Position numbers and translations under genes: made by a program. A stretch of 64,000 bases of DNA from positions 4,244,501 to 4,308,500 of the forward strand of contig NZ_CP102772.1 of NCBI RefSeq assembly GCF_026020075.1, given 5' to 3'. Under the pieces are notes generated by a model. It was not told the DNA's origin. It made no database searches and saw nothing but the letters and a program-made list of their open reading frames with translations. Position 1 is the stretch's first letter, and the number at the start of each line of letters is the position of its first letter. Source of the stretch: Bosea sp. NBC_00550 (GTDB lineage: Bacteria > Pseudomonadota > Alphaproteobacteria > Rhizobiales > Beijerinckiaceae). Shown in pieces: positions 27,178-37,824 of this stretch.

Positions 27178-27933
27178 CTACGAGCGCCCGCCATCCACGG
27201 ACAGCACCTGCCCGCTGATCCAGCCGGCCTGCTCGCTCAGGAAGAACAGCGCCGCATTGGCGATGTCCTCCGGCGTGCCGAGGCGGCGGGTGTGGATGCT
27301 CTCGACGAGGCGCTTCTGACCTTCCGCTCCGTAGCTCTGCCATTGCCGCTCGGTCGCGGGGTTGGAGCGCACGAAGCCCGGCGCGACCGAATTCACGGTG
27401 ATGCCGTGCGGACCGAATTCCCAGGCGAGCTGCCTGGTCAGCCCGACCAGCGCGTGCTTGGCGCTGGCATAGGCCTGGATGCCGGTGAGGCTCGGCCGCA
27501 ATCCCGCGCCCGACGAGATGGTGACGATCCGGCCATAGCCGGCTTGCTTCATCACCGGCGCCGCCGCTTGCGCCAGGAAGAAGGCGGCATCGACATTGGC
27601 GGCGAAGATCACCCGCCAATCCCCTTCGGAAATGTCCTCGATCGCCCGGCCGACCTGCCCGCGCACACCGCCGGCCGCATGGACCAGGAGGTCGAGCCGG
27701 CCATCGGCGCCGACGATGTCGCGGATCAGAGCCTGCGCCGCTTCGGCCGAGCCGAGATCGGCGGCATGACCGGTCGCATTGATCTCCTGCGCCGCCGCCT
27801 TCACGCCGGCAGCATCGATATCGGCGAGATGGACGCGGGCACCGGCTTCCGCCAGCGCGGCCGCAATGGCGCGCCCGATTCCCTGCGCCGCGCCGGTGAC
27901 GAGGGCTACGCGGCCGTCGAAGCGAATCTGCAT
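27178..27933 (-). CDS. short-chain dehydrogenase/reductase (SDR)
   Basis: A 251-residue classical SDR that oxidises or reduces an alcohol/ketone with NAD(P). The cofactor loop is TGAAQGIGRAIA; Asp in HLADID at the end of beta-2 suggests NAD(H). The catalytic Ser lies in TISSGAG and the Tyr/Lys pair in YASAKHALVG; the C-terminus GWISGQVLSVDGG is typical. It overlaps the start region of the ketopantoate-reductase-like gene by 28 bases, so it is the last gene of the minus arm of the MarR locus. Substrate unknown. Confidence 0.9.
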   Translation of the reverse strand: MQIRFDGRVALVTGAAQGIGRAIAAALAEAGARVHLADIDAAGVKAAAQEINATGHAADLGSAEAAQALIRDIVGADGRLDLLVHAAGGVRGQVGRAIEDISEGDWRVIFAANVDAAFFLAQAAAPVMKQAGYGRIVTISSGAGLRPSLTGIQAYASAKHALVGLTRQLAWEFGPHGITVNSVAPGFVRSNPATERQWQSYGAEGQKRLVESIHTRRLGTPEDIANAALFFLSEQAGWISGQVLSVDGGRS

Positions 27934-28943
27934 CGGTCGATCAATACCTTCAGCGTCTCGAAGGCCATTGGACGGCGGCCTTCCTCGATGTCGTGAACGA
28001 GGGCGACCAGCGTTTCCAGCGCCGGCGTCGCGGTGCCGACCTCGCGGCCGAGGTTCGCGATGACGCCGATCTGCGGATCGACCTCGGTCCTGCGCTTGCG
28101 TACGGCAAGGTCGCGCCAGATGCCGGAATGGGTCTTCGCCGTCTGCGAGGTGTAATCGGCAAGCCAGCGGATCGTCTCGATCTGCGGCCCCTCCGGCTTG
28201 CCGGGCGCGAAGACCATCGGGTCGAACGCGCCGAAGCCGAGCGAGGTCACGCCACGCTTGGCCGCCACTGCCCCGACCTCGCGGCCGAGCGCGAGCCAGA
28301 CCGGCAGGCGCTCGGGATCGGCGAAGTTCGCCGACATCGAATCGTCGGTCAGGGCCGTGGCGAACAGCATCGCACCATAGGCGAGCTTGCCCCAGAGATA
28401 GCCGAAGATGTTATCGGTCAGGATCGCGTCGGGCTCGACGAGCTTGAGCAAGCGGTGCATCTCGGCCGCGCGTTCGCTGATCGAGCCGTCCAGTTCGCCC
28501 ACGACCACGGCGCCGCGATTGCCGTAGAGAATCTCGCCCGGCCCGAGCCAGTCCGCGCCGAAATTGACGAAGCAGCCCATGGTGCGCCGCTCGCCGACCG
28601 CCTTGGCGATGGCGAGCTCGTTGAGTCCGTTCTGGGCGGAGAGGACGAAGCCATCCTCGGCCAGATGCGGAACCAGAGCCGCGAGCGCCGCCTCAGTGGC
28701 TCCGGCCTTCACCGCGAGAACGATGCGGCTGTAGCGGCCGGTCAGCTCGGTCGGCGTCGCGGCCGGAACGACCTGCGTGAATTCCTCGACCGGGCCGGAG
28801 ACGGCGAGGCCGTTGGTCCGGCAGGCTTCGACATGCTCCGCGACGATGTCGACCAGCAGCACGGGCACCCCGGCGCGCGCCCAATAGGCGCCGAGCGTGC
28901 CGCCGATGGCTCCCGCGCCCCAGATCAGGATCGGTTCGCTCAT
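27906..28943 (-). CDS. ketopantoate reductase family protein (ApbA/PanE-like)
   Basis: A 345-residue NADP-dependent oxidoreductase with an N-terminal Rossmann loop ILIWGAGAIGGTLGAYWARAG and an ApbA/PanE C-terminal domain. FGYLWGKLAYGAMLFATAL contains the conserved Lys, and an Asn-bearing loop follows SAQNGLNEL. ATG 28943 gives MSEPILIWGAG at once and is preferred to an upstream frame start. It lies 10 bases after the isoaspartyl-peptidase stop. In this context it more likely handles a catabolic 2-oxo acid or hydroxy acid than pantothenate synthesis; this is inference. Confidence 0.82.
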   Translation of the reverse strand: MSEPILIWGAGAIGGTLGAYWARAGVPVLLVDIVAEHVEACRTNGLAVSGPVEEFTQVVPAATPTELTGRYSRIVLAVKAGATEAALAALVPHLAEDGFVLSAQNGLNELAIAKAVGERRTMGCFVNFGADWLGPGEILYGNRGAVVVGELDGSISERAAEMHRLLKLVEPDAILTDNIFGYLWGKLAYGAMLFATALTDDSMSANFADPERLPVWLALGREVGAVAAKRGVTSLGFGAFDPMVFAPGKPEGPQIETIRWLADYTSQTAKTHSGIWRDLAVRKRRTEVDPQIGVIANLGREVGTATPALETLVALVHDIEEGRRPMAFETLKVLIDRCRFASTAA

Positions 28944-28953
28944 GCCGGCCGCC

Positions 28954-29901
28954 TCACGCCTGCCCGGCCATCTCGACATCGCCGTGGGTGGCGACATGGA
29001 TCAGCCCGTCCGGGGTCACCCATCCCCGATACATGCCTGCGGTGTTGTAGGGCGCAACGACCGTGCCGTCCGCACCGACCGCGACGAGCCCGGCGCCGAT
29101 CTTGTGCTCGGAAAGCTCGGCGAGCATGGCCTGCGTCGCCGCCTCGAGCGAGAGGCCCTTATAGGCGATCAGCGATGCGATCTCATGTCCGACGCAGTAG
29201 CGCATGAAGTACTCGCCCTTGCCGGTGCCCGAGACGGCGCAGCGGCCGTCGCGCGCATAGGTGCCGGCGCCGATGATCGGGGAATCGCCGACGCGCCCGG
29301 CCGGCTTGTTGGTGTAGCCCCCGGTCGAGGTCGCGGCGGCCAGATGCCCTTGCGCATCGCAGGCCACGGCGCCGACCGTGCCGTGCTTCTCCGCCTCGCT
29401 CGCCTCGGCGGCCGTGCCGACGATCTCGCGGATCTTCATCGAGGCGAGGTTCTTGCGACGTCGCTCGGTCGAGAAATGCTCGTTCTCGACGGTGTCGATG
29501 CCTTCATGCTCGGCGAAGTCGTCGGCCGCCGGGCCGGCCAGCAAAAGCGGGTCGCCGCGCAGCATCAGCGCCTTGGCGGCTGTGATGGGATTGCGAATGC
29601 GCTTGGCGGCGCAGATCGCGCCGGCGGCCAGCGTCGCCCCGTCCATGATCGAGGCGTCGAGCTCGTGCTCGCCATCGGTGTTGAAGGCGGAGCCATGGCC
29701 GGCATTGAAATGCGGTGAATTCTCCATCACCCGCACCGCAGCCTCGACGGCATCGACCGCAGCCCCGCCCTTGACCAGGATCGCCCAGCCGGCCCGCAGC
29801 GCGGAGGCGAGGTCGGCGCGGGCCTGGGCCCATTCGGCCTCGGTCATCTCGATCTTCGGCAGCGTGCCGCAGCCGCCATGGATGGCTAGCGCGAGGGTCA
29901 T
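28954..29901 (-). CDS. isoaspartyl peptidase / plant-type L-asparaginase
   Basis: A 315-residue Ntn-hydrolase that matures by self-cleavage. The nucleophile Thr lies in KHGTVGAVACD near residue 175, preceded by a linker, with the substrate loop STGGYTNKPAGRVGDSPIIGAG and FNAGHGSAFNTDGEHELDAS in the alpha part. Such enzymes hydrolyse beta-aspartyl peptides, or asparagine and related amides. ATG 29901 gives MTLALAIHGGCG, the family's start. It lies between the solute-binding-protein gene and the reductase gene in the MarR locus, suggesting that an imported peptide or amide is cleaved here. Confidence 0.92.
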   Translation of the reverse strand: MTLALAIHGGCGTLPKIEMTEAEWAQARADLASALRAGWAILVKGGAAVDAVEAAVRVMENSPHFNAGHGSAFNTDGEHELDASIMDGATLAAGAICAAKRIRNPITAAKALMLRGDPLLLAGPAADDFAEHEGIDTVENEHFSTERRRKNLASMKIREIVGTAAEASEAEKHGTVGAVACDAQGHLAAATSTGGYTNKPAGRVGDSPIIGAGTYARDGRCAVSGTGKGEYFMRYCVGHEIASLIAYKGLSLEAATQAMLAELSEHKIGAGLVAVGADGTVVAPYNTAGMYRGWVTPDGLIHVATHGDVEMAGQA

Positions 29902-29940
29902 ATGATTGTTCCGATCGGTGGTCGTTTGCGAGGCGGGCCG

Positions 29941-30039
29941 TCCGTCATGCTCGCCCTTGTGGCGAGCATCCACGTCTTGAACACCGAACCTGGTCATCAA
30001 GCGAAGACGTGGATGGTCGGGACAGGCCCGACCATGACG
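29941..30039. repeat. dispersed palindromic repeat, copy D (divergent)
   Basis: Begins TCCGTCATGCTCGCCC and ends CCCGACCATGACG, with inner arms GCATCCACGTCTTGA and TCAAGCGAAGACGTGGATG. It lies between the solute-binding protein and the isoaspartyl peptidase genes of one minus-strand operon, so it would form a hairpin within the transcript. Confidence 0.7.
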
Positions 30040-30053
30040 CGAAGGCGGTCGCG

Positions 30054-31646
30054 TTACTTCTTGGCGGGCTTGATGTCCATCGCCAGCGTGTCCTCGTCGA
30101 CGCGCGGGCTGATCGTCACCTTGTCCTTCTGCATCGCCCAGGCCGAGCCGACGGCGGTGATCGGCAGGCGCGGCCGGTCCTTGGCGACGATCGCCGCGAC
30201 ATCGGACAGCATCTGGTTGCGCTTGGCCTCGTCCATCTCGATGCCGGCGTCCTCGATCAGCTTGTCGACCTGGGGATTGGCGTAGTTCTGGACGTTGAAG
30301 GCGCCGAGCTTCTTGGCCGGATCGTTGGAATGCACCAGCGAGGAGAGGGTGTAGTTCGCCTCGCCCGTCAGGGTGCCCCAGCCGGACATCGACATCGAGA
30401 AGTCGCCGCGCAGGCGGGCCGGGAAGAACACGGCGCCCGGCTGGGCATTGGCGTTCACCTCGACGCCGATGCGCGCCAGCATCTGCGCGATCGAGGTGCC
30501 GACCTGCCGGTCCCCGGGCAGGCGGTCATTGGTGAAGGAGAAGGTGATCTTGAAGCCGTTGGGGTAACCGGCCTCCTCCATCAGCTTCTTCGCCTTGGCG
30601 ATGTCGGGGTTTGTTGCCGGCAGGCTCTTGTTGAAACCGGCGATGGTCGGCGTCACCAGCTGGTTCGCCGGCGAACCGAGGCCCTCCATCGCGATCTCGG
30701 CCAGCGCCGGCCGGTCGATGGCGATGTCGATCGCCTCGCGGACCTTCACGTCCTGCAGGGGGTTCTTGGGCAGGGCCGAGCCGTCCTTGGCGCTGATCTG
30801 CGGGGACTTGTCCCGCATGTCGAGCTCCATGTTGAAAAGATAGACGCTCTCGACCGTGGCGACGTTGAGCTTGGCGTCGCGCTTCAGCGTCGGCACGTCG
30901 GAGGCCGGCGCGCGCACGATGATGTCGACCTGGCCGGCCTTGAGCTGCGCGACGCGGGCGGCGTCGTTCGGCAGCTCCTTGCGCACGACCTTGGCCCAGG
31001 GCTCCTTTGGGCCCCAGTAGCCGTCGAAACGATCCAGAACCATCTGGTCCTTCGGCGTCCAGGAGACGAATTTGTAGGGGCCGGTTCCAACAGCCGCCTT
31101 GCCGGAGTTGAACGCCTCGTTGGCATTGTCCTTGGTCAGGCCGGCGGCGGCCTTGTGCGAGACGATGAAGAGCCGGATGAAGTCGTTGGGCAGGTTCGGA
31201 GCCGGCCCGTCCGTGACGATATGGACGGTCAGCGGATCGACGATCTTCACCTCCTTGACGCGGCGGACATAGATCGTCGTCGGGTTCGGCCCGGCGACGA
31301 CCGGGATGCGCTCGATCGAGAATTTCACGTCCTCGGCGGTGAAGTCCGAGCCGTCATGGAACTTGACGCCCGGGCGCAGCTTGAACTCCCACACCGTCGG
31401 CTCGATCGTCTTCCAGCTCAGCGCGAGGCGCGGCTCGATCTGCAGCTGGTCGCCGGACCAGGTCAACGTGTCGAAGACATGCTTCAGCGCTTCGGCATGG
31501 GTGCCGGTCGCGGTGAAATGCGGGTCGATCGATTCCGGCCCGGCGCGCACGCCGATCGTCAACGTCTGGGCGAGCGCTCCGGTGGAGACGGTGGCGCCGA
31601 GCAGGGCGGCGAAGGCCGCGAGGCGGAAGGTGCGGGCCAGCTTCAT
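30054..31646 (-). CDS. ABC transporter solute-binding protein, family 5 (peptide/opine type)
   Basis: A 530-residue periplasmic binding protein (SBP_bac_5). A signal peptide covers about residues 1-26 (FAALLGATVSTGALAQ). Family segments: PESIDPHFTATGTHAEALKHVFDTL, WEFKLRPGVKFHDGSDFTAEDVKFSIERI and VREAIDIAIDRPALAE. Family-5 proteins bind peptides, opines, nickel or other small molecules. The matching permeases and ATPase are encoded divergently at 33089-36635. ATG 31646 overlaps the MarR stop (ATGA), so it is coupled to the regulator. No lipobox Cys is present. Confidence 0.92.
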   Translation of the reverse strand: MKLARTFRLAAFAALLGATVSTGALAQTLTIGVRAGPESIDPHFTATGTHAEALKHVFDTLTWSGDQLQIEPRLALSWKTIEPTVWEFKLRPGVKFHDGSDFTAEDVKFSIERIPVVAGPNPTTIYVRRVKEVKIVDPLTVHIVTDGPAPNLPNDFIRLFIVSHKAAAGLTKDNANEAFNSGKAAVGTGPYKFVSWTPKDQMVLDRFDGYWGPKEPWAKVVRKELPNDAARVAQLKAGQVDIIVRAPASDVPTLKRDAKLNVATVESVYLFNMELDMRDKSPQISAKDGSALPKNPLQDVKVREAIDIAIDRPALAEIAMEGLGSPANQLVTPTIAGFNKSLPATNPDIAKAKKLMEEAGYPNGFKITFSFTNDRLPGDRQVGTSIAQMLARIGVEVNANAQPGAVFFPARLRGDFSMSMSGWGTLTGEANYTLSSLVHSNDPAKKLGAFNVQNYANPQVDKLIEDAGIEMDEAKRNQMLSDVAAIVAKDRPRLPITAVGSAWAMQKDKVTISPRVDEDTLAMDIKPAKK

Positions 31647-32194
31647 GATGAGGTCCCCTCTTGTTCGAGTTCGTTGGGCCATGCAGGAGAGGCGATGACG
31701 AGCTTGTCCATCAGCATGCAAAGCTGTTGCTGCTCGTCCTCGCTGAGGCCGGAGAGCATCGTGCTCTGGTGCTGCACCATCAGCGGCATGGTCTCGTCGA
31801 AGATCTTGCGGCCAGCGGCCGTGAGGTGAAGCACGTAGCTCCGCAGATCCTTCGGATCGGATTCACGCTTGAGCAGCCGCCTCTGCAGCAGCTTCTGCAC
31901 GGCGCGCGACAGCGTGTTCTTCGGCAGGCCAGAGGAGGCCACGATGTTCTTGGCCGCGACGCCCTCCCGCAATCCGACGGCATAGAGCGCGACGAATTCC
32001 GGGCGCACCAGGCCATAGCGGGTCTCGATCCAGCGATAGACCGGATCGTTGAAGCGGAAGGCGACGAAGTTCAGCCGGAAGGAGAGCCAGCAGGGATTGT
32101 CCCAGAGCTTCGTCACGGTCAGGGGATCGAGCTCGGCGAACGCGGCCTCGCGCTCCGGGTCGACACGCGAAAGAGAGGTGGGCGAGCGCGGCAT
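31643..32194 (-). CDS. MarR-family transcriptional regulator
   Basis: A 183-residue winged-helix regulator. The helix-turn-helix and wing are seen in AKNIVASSGLPKNTLSRAVQKLLQRRLLKRESDPKDLRSYVLHLTAAGRKI, with the wing Asp-Arg-like pair DPKDLRS typical of MarR. The N-terminal extension is longer than in minimal MarR proteins. Its stop overlaps the solute-binding-protein start, and its start lies 24 bases from a perfect inverted repeat (32219-32234) in the divergent promoter region. It probably controls both arms of the locus, with a transported substrate or metabolite as inducer; that is inference. Confidence 0.88.
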   Translation of the reverse strand: MPRSPTSLSRVDPEREAAFAELDPLTVTKLWDNPCWLSFRLNFVAFRFNDPVYRWIETRYGLVRPEFVALYAVGLREGVAAKNIVASSGLPKNTLSRAVQKLLQRRLLKRESDPKDLRSYVLHLTAAGRKIFDETMPLMVQHQSTMLSGLSEDEQQQLCMLMDKLVIASPAWPNELEQEGTSS

Positions 32195-32218
32195 GGGAAA
32201 TATCCCCCGGTCAATTTA

Positions 32219-32234
32219 GTTCCAAATGGAACTT
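32219..32234. promoter_or_regulatory. perfect inverted repeat, probable MarR-family operator
   Basis: AGTTCCA-AA-TGGAACT: 7-bp perfect arms with a 2-base centre, lying 24 bases before the MarR start codon and 130 bases before the creatininase-family start codon. The position between divergent units suits a shared operator. A TTGACG box directly overlaps its right edge (32234-32239) and may be a -35 element of the plus arm. Confidence 0.7.
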
Positions 32235-32364
32235 GACGCTCTCGAATGCCAGAGTCAAGGATGGCTTCGGCCTCTGGCCGCAAGGTTTCCTGGCTCGCCG
32301 CAGCGACGCGGGATCGCTTGCTCCGACTCTCTACCGCTTGAACGAACGAAGCAAGGATTGCGCC

Positions 32365-33066
32365 GTGCGTGTCGCCGATTTGAACTGGATGCAGATCGAG
32401 GCCCAGGCTCGGCGTGACGACCGTTGCGTTCTGCCGCTCGGCAGCGTCGAGCAGCACGCCTATCTCAGCCTCGCGACCGACGTGATCCTGTCCGAGCGGG
32501 TGGCGCTGGAGGCGGCCGAACCGCTCGGCATCCCCGTCTTCCCGGTTCTGGCCTATGGCATGACGCCCAGCTTCCTCGATTTTCCAGGCAGCATCTCGCT
32601 CAGGCTGAGCACCTATACGGCGCTGCTCGGCGATCTCTTCGATGGGTTCTATCGCTCGGGTTTTCGCCGGATCGTGCTGGTCAATGGCCACGGTGGCAAC
32701 TCGCCGGCGCTGAATTTCGCGACCGAATGGCTCGGTCAGCATCCGGACGCGAGCGTGCGGGTGCACAACTGGTGGGCGGCGCCGCAGTTTCAGGCGGCGG
32801 TCAAGGCGGTCGATCCGGCCGCCTCCCACGCATCCTGGATGGAGAACTTCCCCTGGACGCGCCTTGCTGGCGTCGCGATGCCCGATACGGCGAAGCCGCC
32901 CTTCAATCCGGCTCAATATCAGGCCGCAGCCCCGGCGAAGCGGCGCGAAATCCTCGGCGACGGCAACTTCCACGGTCTCTACCAGCGGCCGGACGAGGAG
33001 ATGCTGAAGCTCTGGCAGGTCGGCGTCGAGGAGACGCGCGCGGCGATGGTGGAGGACTGGCCGTGA
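32365..33066 (+). CDS. creatininase-family amidohydrolase
   Basis: A 233-residue metal-dependent amidohydrolase. The metal-binding segments are recognisable: GSVEQHAYLSLATD (Glu, His and Asp ligands) and VLVNGHGGNSPALN (His). The family hydrolyses cyclic or linear amides such as creatinine, or formamides. GTG 32365 (product starts MRVADLNWMQIE) was chosen because AAGGA lies 7 bases upstream; an in-frame start at 32233 would put 44 unrelated residues first and begin inside the operator. First gene of the plus arm of the MarR locus, 22 bases before the permease. Confidence 0.87.
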   Translation: MRVADLNWMQIEAQARRDDRCVLPLGSVEQHAYLSLATDVILSERVALEAAEPLGIPVFPVLAYGMTPSFLDFPGSISLRLSTYTALLGDLFDGFYRSGFRRIVLVNGHGGNSPALNFATEWLGQHPDASVRVHNWWAAPQFQAAVKAVDPAASHASWMENFPWTRLAGVAMPDTAKPPFNPAQYQAAAPAKRREILGDGNFHGLYQRPDEEMLKLWQVGVEETRAAMVEDWP

Positions 33067-33088
33067 GGCCGCGCCGAAGGCTTCACCC

Positions 33089-34063
33089 ATGCTAGGCCAT
33101 GTCGCCGTCCGCCTCGCCCAGGCGCTCGTCGTCATGCTCGTCATGTCGGTGTTGGTCTTCGTCGGCGTCTATGCGATCGGCAACCCGATCGATGTACTGA
33201 TCGGCCCCGACGTCAGTCAGGAACTGCGCCTCCAGACCATCGCCCATTACGGGCTCGACCGGCCGCTCTGGGAACAGTACCTCACCTTCCTCGGCCGCGT
33301 GCTGCATGGCGATTTCGGCCGCTCCTTCGTTTTCGGCATGCCGGTGATGGATCTGATCCTGTCGCGCTTGCCGGCGACGCTGGAGCTGACGCTTGCCGCA
33401 GTCTGTGGCGCCGCGCTGATCGGCATACCCGCGGGAATCTATGCCGGCTACAGACCGGACAGCGTCGCCTCGAAGCTGATCATGACCGTCTCGATCCTCG
33501 GCTTCTCCGTGCCGACCTTCTGGATAGGCCTGGTGCTGATCATGGCTTTCGCGGTCGAGCTGCAATGGCTGCCTGCCGGGGGGCGCGGCGAGACCGTCTC
33601 GATCTTCGGCGTCGAATGGAGCTTCCTGACGCTGAATGGGCTCAGCCATTTGCTGCTGCCGGCGCTCAACCTTGCCTTCTTCAAGCTCGCCTTGATGACG
33701 CGCCTCGCCCGCGCCGGAACCCGCGAGACCATGCTCTCGGATACGGTGAAGTTCGCCCGCGCGGCCGGTCTCTCGGAATGGACGGTCCTGCGCCGTCATG
33801 TGCTCAGGCTGATCGCGATCCCGCTCGTCACAGTCTTCGGCCTCGAATTCGGCTCGACGCTCGCCTTCGCCGTCGTCACGGAGACGATCTTCTCCTGGCC
33901 CGGCATCGGCAAGCTCATCATCGACTCCATCCAGTCGCTCGACCGGCCGGTGATGGTCGCCTATCTCATGCTCGTCGCCTTCGTCTTCATCACCATCAAC
34001 TTCCTCGTCGACCTCGCCTATGTCGGGCTCGATCCGCGGCTGCGGAAAGGAGGCGCGCGATGA
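33089..34063 (+). CDS. ABC transporter permease, DppB/OppB type
   Basis: A 324-residue inner-membrane permease with about six helices. The N-terminal helix and the YGLDRPLWEQYLTFLGRVLHGDFGRSF segment are typical of DppB/OppB proteins; the ATPase-contact loop is RAGTRETMLSDTVKFARAAGLSEWTVLRRHVLR. It pairs with the next permease (4-base overlap) and uses the family-5 binding protein encoded on the other arm. Confidence 0.92.
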   Translation: MLGHVAVRLAQALVVMLVMSVLVFVGVYAIGNPIDVLIGPDVSQELRLQTIAHYGLDRPLWEQYLTFLGRVLHGDFGRSFVFGMPVMDLILSRLPATLELTLAAVCGAALIGIPAGIYAGYRPDSVASKLIMTVSILGFSVPTFWIGLVLIMAFAVELQWLPAGGRGETVSIFGVEWSFLTLNGLSHLLLPALNLAFFKLALMTRLARAGTRETMLSDTVKFARAAGLSEWTVLRRHVLRLIAIPLVTVFGLEFGSTLAFAVVTETIFSWPGIGKLIIDSIQSLDRPVMVAYLMLVAFVFITINFLVDLAYVGLDPRLRKGGAR

Positions 34064-34934
34064 AGGACGCGTCTCCCGCCGCCCGCTTCTGGGCCGAGTT
34101 CCGAGAGAGCAAGGCCGCGGTCGCGGCGCTCGCGGTGGTCGTGCTGATGGTCGGCATCGCCGTGCTGGCACCGCTCGTCGCGCCCCAGGACCCCTACGAC
34201 CTCGCCAACCTCACCCTCTCCGATGCGCGCCGCCCGCCCGGCTATGTCGGCGAAGGCGGCTACACCCATTGGCTCGGCACGGATGCGCAGGGGCGCGACC
34301 TGCTTTCGGCGATCCTCTACGGCCTGCGCATCTCCCTGCAGATGGGGCTGGTCGCCGGCGGGCTCGCCTTCGTGCTCGGCGTATCGCTCGGTATCGGCGC
34401 GGCTTATGTCGGCGGGCGCTGGGAAGCCTTCATCATGCGCGTCATCGACCTGCAACTGGCCTTCCCGGCGATCCTGCTGGCGCTGGTGCTCTCCGCGCTG
34501 CTCGGTCAGGGCAAGATGCAACTCATCGCCGCGCTGGCCGCCGCGCAATACGCCTATTTCGCCCGAACGGCCCATGGCGCGGCCTCGGCCGAGCGCGGCA
34601 AGGATTATGTCGAAGCGGTGCTGTCGACGCCGCTGCCGGGCTGGCGCGTGATCCTGCGCCACATCTTCCCGAACTGCCTGCCACCGCTGATCGTCGTCGC
34701 GACCGTGCAGGTGGCCAATGCCATCGCGCTGGAGGCGACGCTGTCCTTCCTCGGCGTCGGCCTGCCGGTGACGGAGCCCTCGCTCGGCATGCTCATCGCG
34801 AACGGCTTCCAGTACATGCTGTCCGGTCGCTACTGGATCTCGATCTATCCCGGCATCGCCCTGATCGTCCTGATCGTCGCCATCAATCTCGTCGGTGACC
34901 GCATCCGCGACCAGGTCAATCCGAGGCTGAAGCG

Positions 34935-34938
<4 letters not shown>
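34060..34938 (+). CDS. ABC transporter permease, DppC/OppC type
   Basis: A 292-residue inner-membrane permease. The N-terminus has the DppC-type soluble start and first helix (AVAALAVVVLMVGIAVLAPLVAPQDPYD), the HWLGTDAQGRDLLSAILYGLRISL segment, and the ATPase-contact loop AASAERGKDYVEAVLSTPLPGWRVILRH. ATG 34060 overlaps the preceding stop, after AAAGGAGG. Together with the DppB-type protein it forms the channel of the importer. Confidence 0.93.
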
Positions 34939-36635
<1,697 letters not shown>

Positions 36636-36658
36636 GCCGTCGTCGTTTCGGAAATACG

Positions 36659-36770
36659 CGCCGTCATCCCGGACAAGCGGCGTAGCCGCGCAGATCCGGG
36701 ATCCATCGCAGGGCGTCGGAGCCCCATGATGGATCCCGGCGCTACGCTTCGCTTCGGCCAGGATGCCGGC
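36659..36770. repeat. dispersed palindromic repeat, copy E (CATCCCGG family)
   Basis: Begins CGCCGTCATCCCGGACAAGC and ends GGCCAGGATGCCGGCGC, with GGATCCATCG and ATGATGGATCCCGGCG inside; the right end has drifted. It lies between the fused ATPase gene and the deacetylase-fold gene. Confidence 0.75.
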
Positions 36771-36814
36771 GCAAATGTCATTGTCCGTCGAGAGAATTTG
36801 AGAAGGAGCGATCC

Positions 36815-37714
36815 ATGTCCGAATCCGAACTCCTGCCCTGGCAATGGCCGGAAGAGGTCTGGCGCGGCAAGGTCGAGCGCGTGCGCGCCGGCCGCAACCT
36901 CAAGCCCGCCAGATGGAAGAACGGCGCCCGCTGCGCCGTAGCGCTCTCCTTCGACGTCGACCACGAGACCAACGAACTGCGCGACGGCGGCAAATCGGTC
37001 GGGCGTCTCTCCTGGGGGCAGTACGGCAATCGCGTCGGCATCCCGCGCATTCTGGACCTGTTGAAGAAACAGGACATCCAGGCGAGCTTCTTCGTGCCGG
37101 CCGTCACGGCGCTGCTCTATCCCGATGAGCAGCGCCGCATCGTCGGCGAAGGCCATGAGATCGGCCTCCATGGCTGGATTCACGAGGTGAACACGGCGGT
37201 GCCGCCGGCGGATGAGCGCGAACTGCACCTGCGCTCGGCCGATACGCTGGAGAAGATCACCGGCGTCAGGCCGGTCGGCATGCGCACACCGTCCTGGGAT
37301 TTCTCGGAGGTGACGCTCGCCGTCGAGCGTGAGCTTGGCCTGCTCTACGATTCCTCGCTCTTCGCAGACGACGACCCCTACGAGATCGTCGAGAAGGGCG
37401 AGGCGACCGGTATGGTCGAATTGCCGGTCGAGTGGATTCGCGACGACGCGGTCTACTTCAACATGAACCGCTTTCAGGCGCTTCGGCCCTATACGCCACC
37501 CGAAGCGGTCTTCGATATCTTCCGCCGCGAATTCGAGGGAGCTTATGCCGATGGCGGGCTCTTTCTGCTGACCATGCATCCGCATGTCATCACCTATCGC
37601 TCGCGCCTCTGGATCCTCGAGGAGCTGATCCAGCTCGCCAAGGCGAAGGGCGATTGCTGGTTCGCGAGCCATGCCGAGATCGCGGCCTATGTGAAGGCGC
37701 AGGCTGGTCTCTGA
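36815..37714 (+). CDS. polysaccharide deacetylase-fold hydrolase (NodB superfamily)
   Basis: A 299-residue carbohydrate-esterase-4/NodB-fold enzyme. The metal and base segments are ALSFDVDHETNEL (residues 44-56, FDVDHE at 46-51) and GLHGWIHEVN, an HxxxH metal site near 116-120; GMRTPSWDFSE follows. There is no signal peptide, so it acts in the cytoplasm, like the PuuE/allantoinase-type branch that cleaves C-N bonds. AGAAGGAG lies 7 bases before ATG 36815. It is the last gene of the plus arm, after a palindromic repeat, and probably attacks the imported substrate together with the creatininase-family enzyme. Confidence 0.85.
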   Translation: MSESELLPWQWPEEVWRGKVERVRAGRNLKPARWKNGARCAVALSFDVDHETNELRDGGKSVGRLSWGQYGNRVGIPRILDLLKKQDIQASFFVPAVTALLYPDEQRRIVGEGHEIGLHGWIHEVNTAVPPADERELHLRSADTLEKITGVRPVGMRTPSWDFSEVTLAVERELGLLYDSSLFADDDPYEIVEKGEATGMVELPVEWIRDDAVYFNMNRFQALRPYTPPEAVFDIFRREFEGAYADGGLFLLTMHPHVITYRSRLWILEELIQLAKAKGDCWFASHAEIAAYVKAQAGL

Positions 37715-37824
37715 GGCCTGCAAGGCCGGAACCATTGCCCGATTCTCGCCGTTTTCGCTTCATCGCGGGTTCAGGCCGCCAACGGCCTGATACCCCCAAG
37801 TTGAAACGAATGACGGGAATTGTA

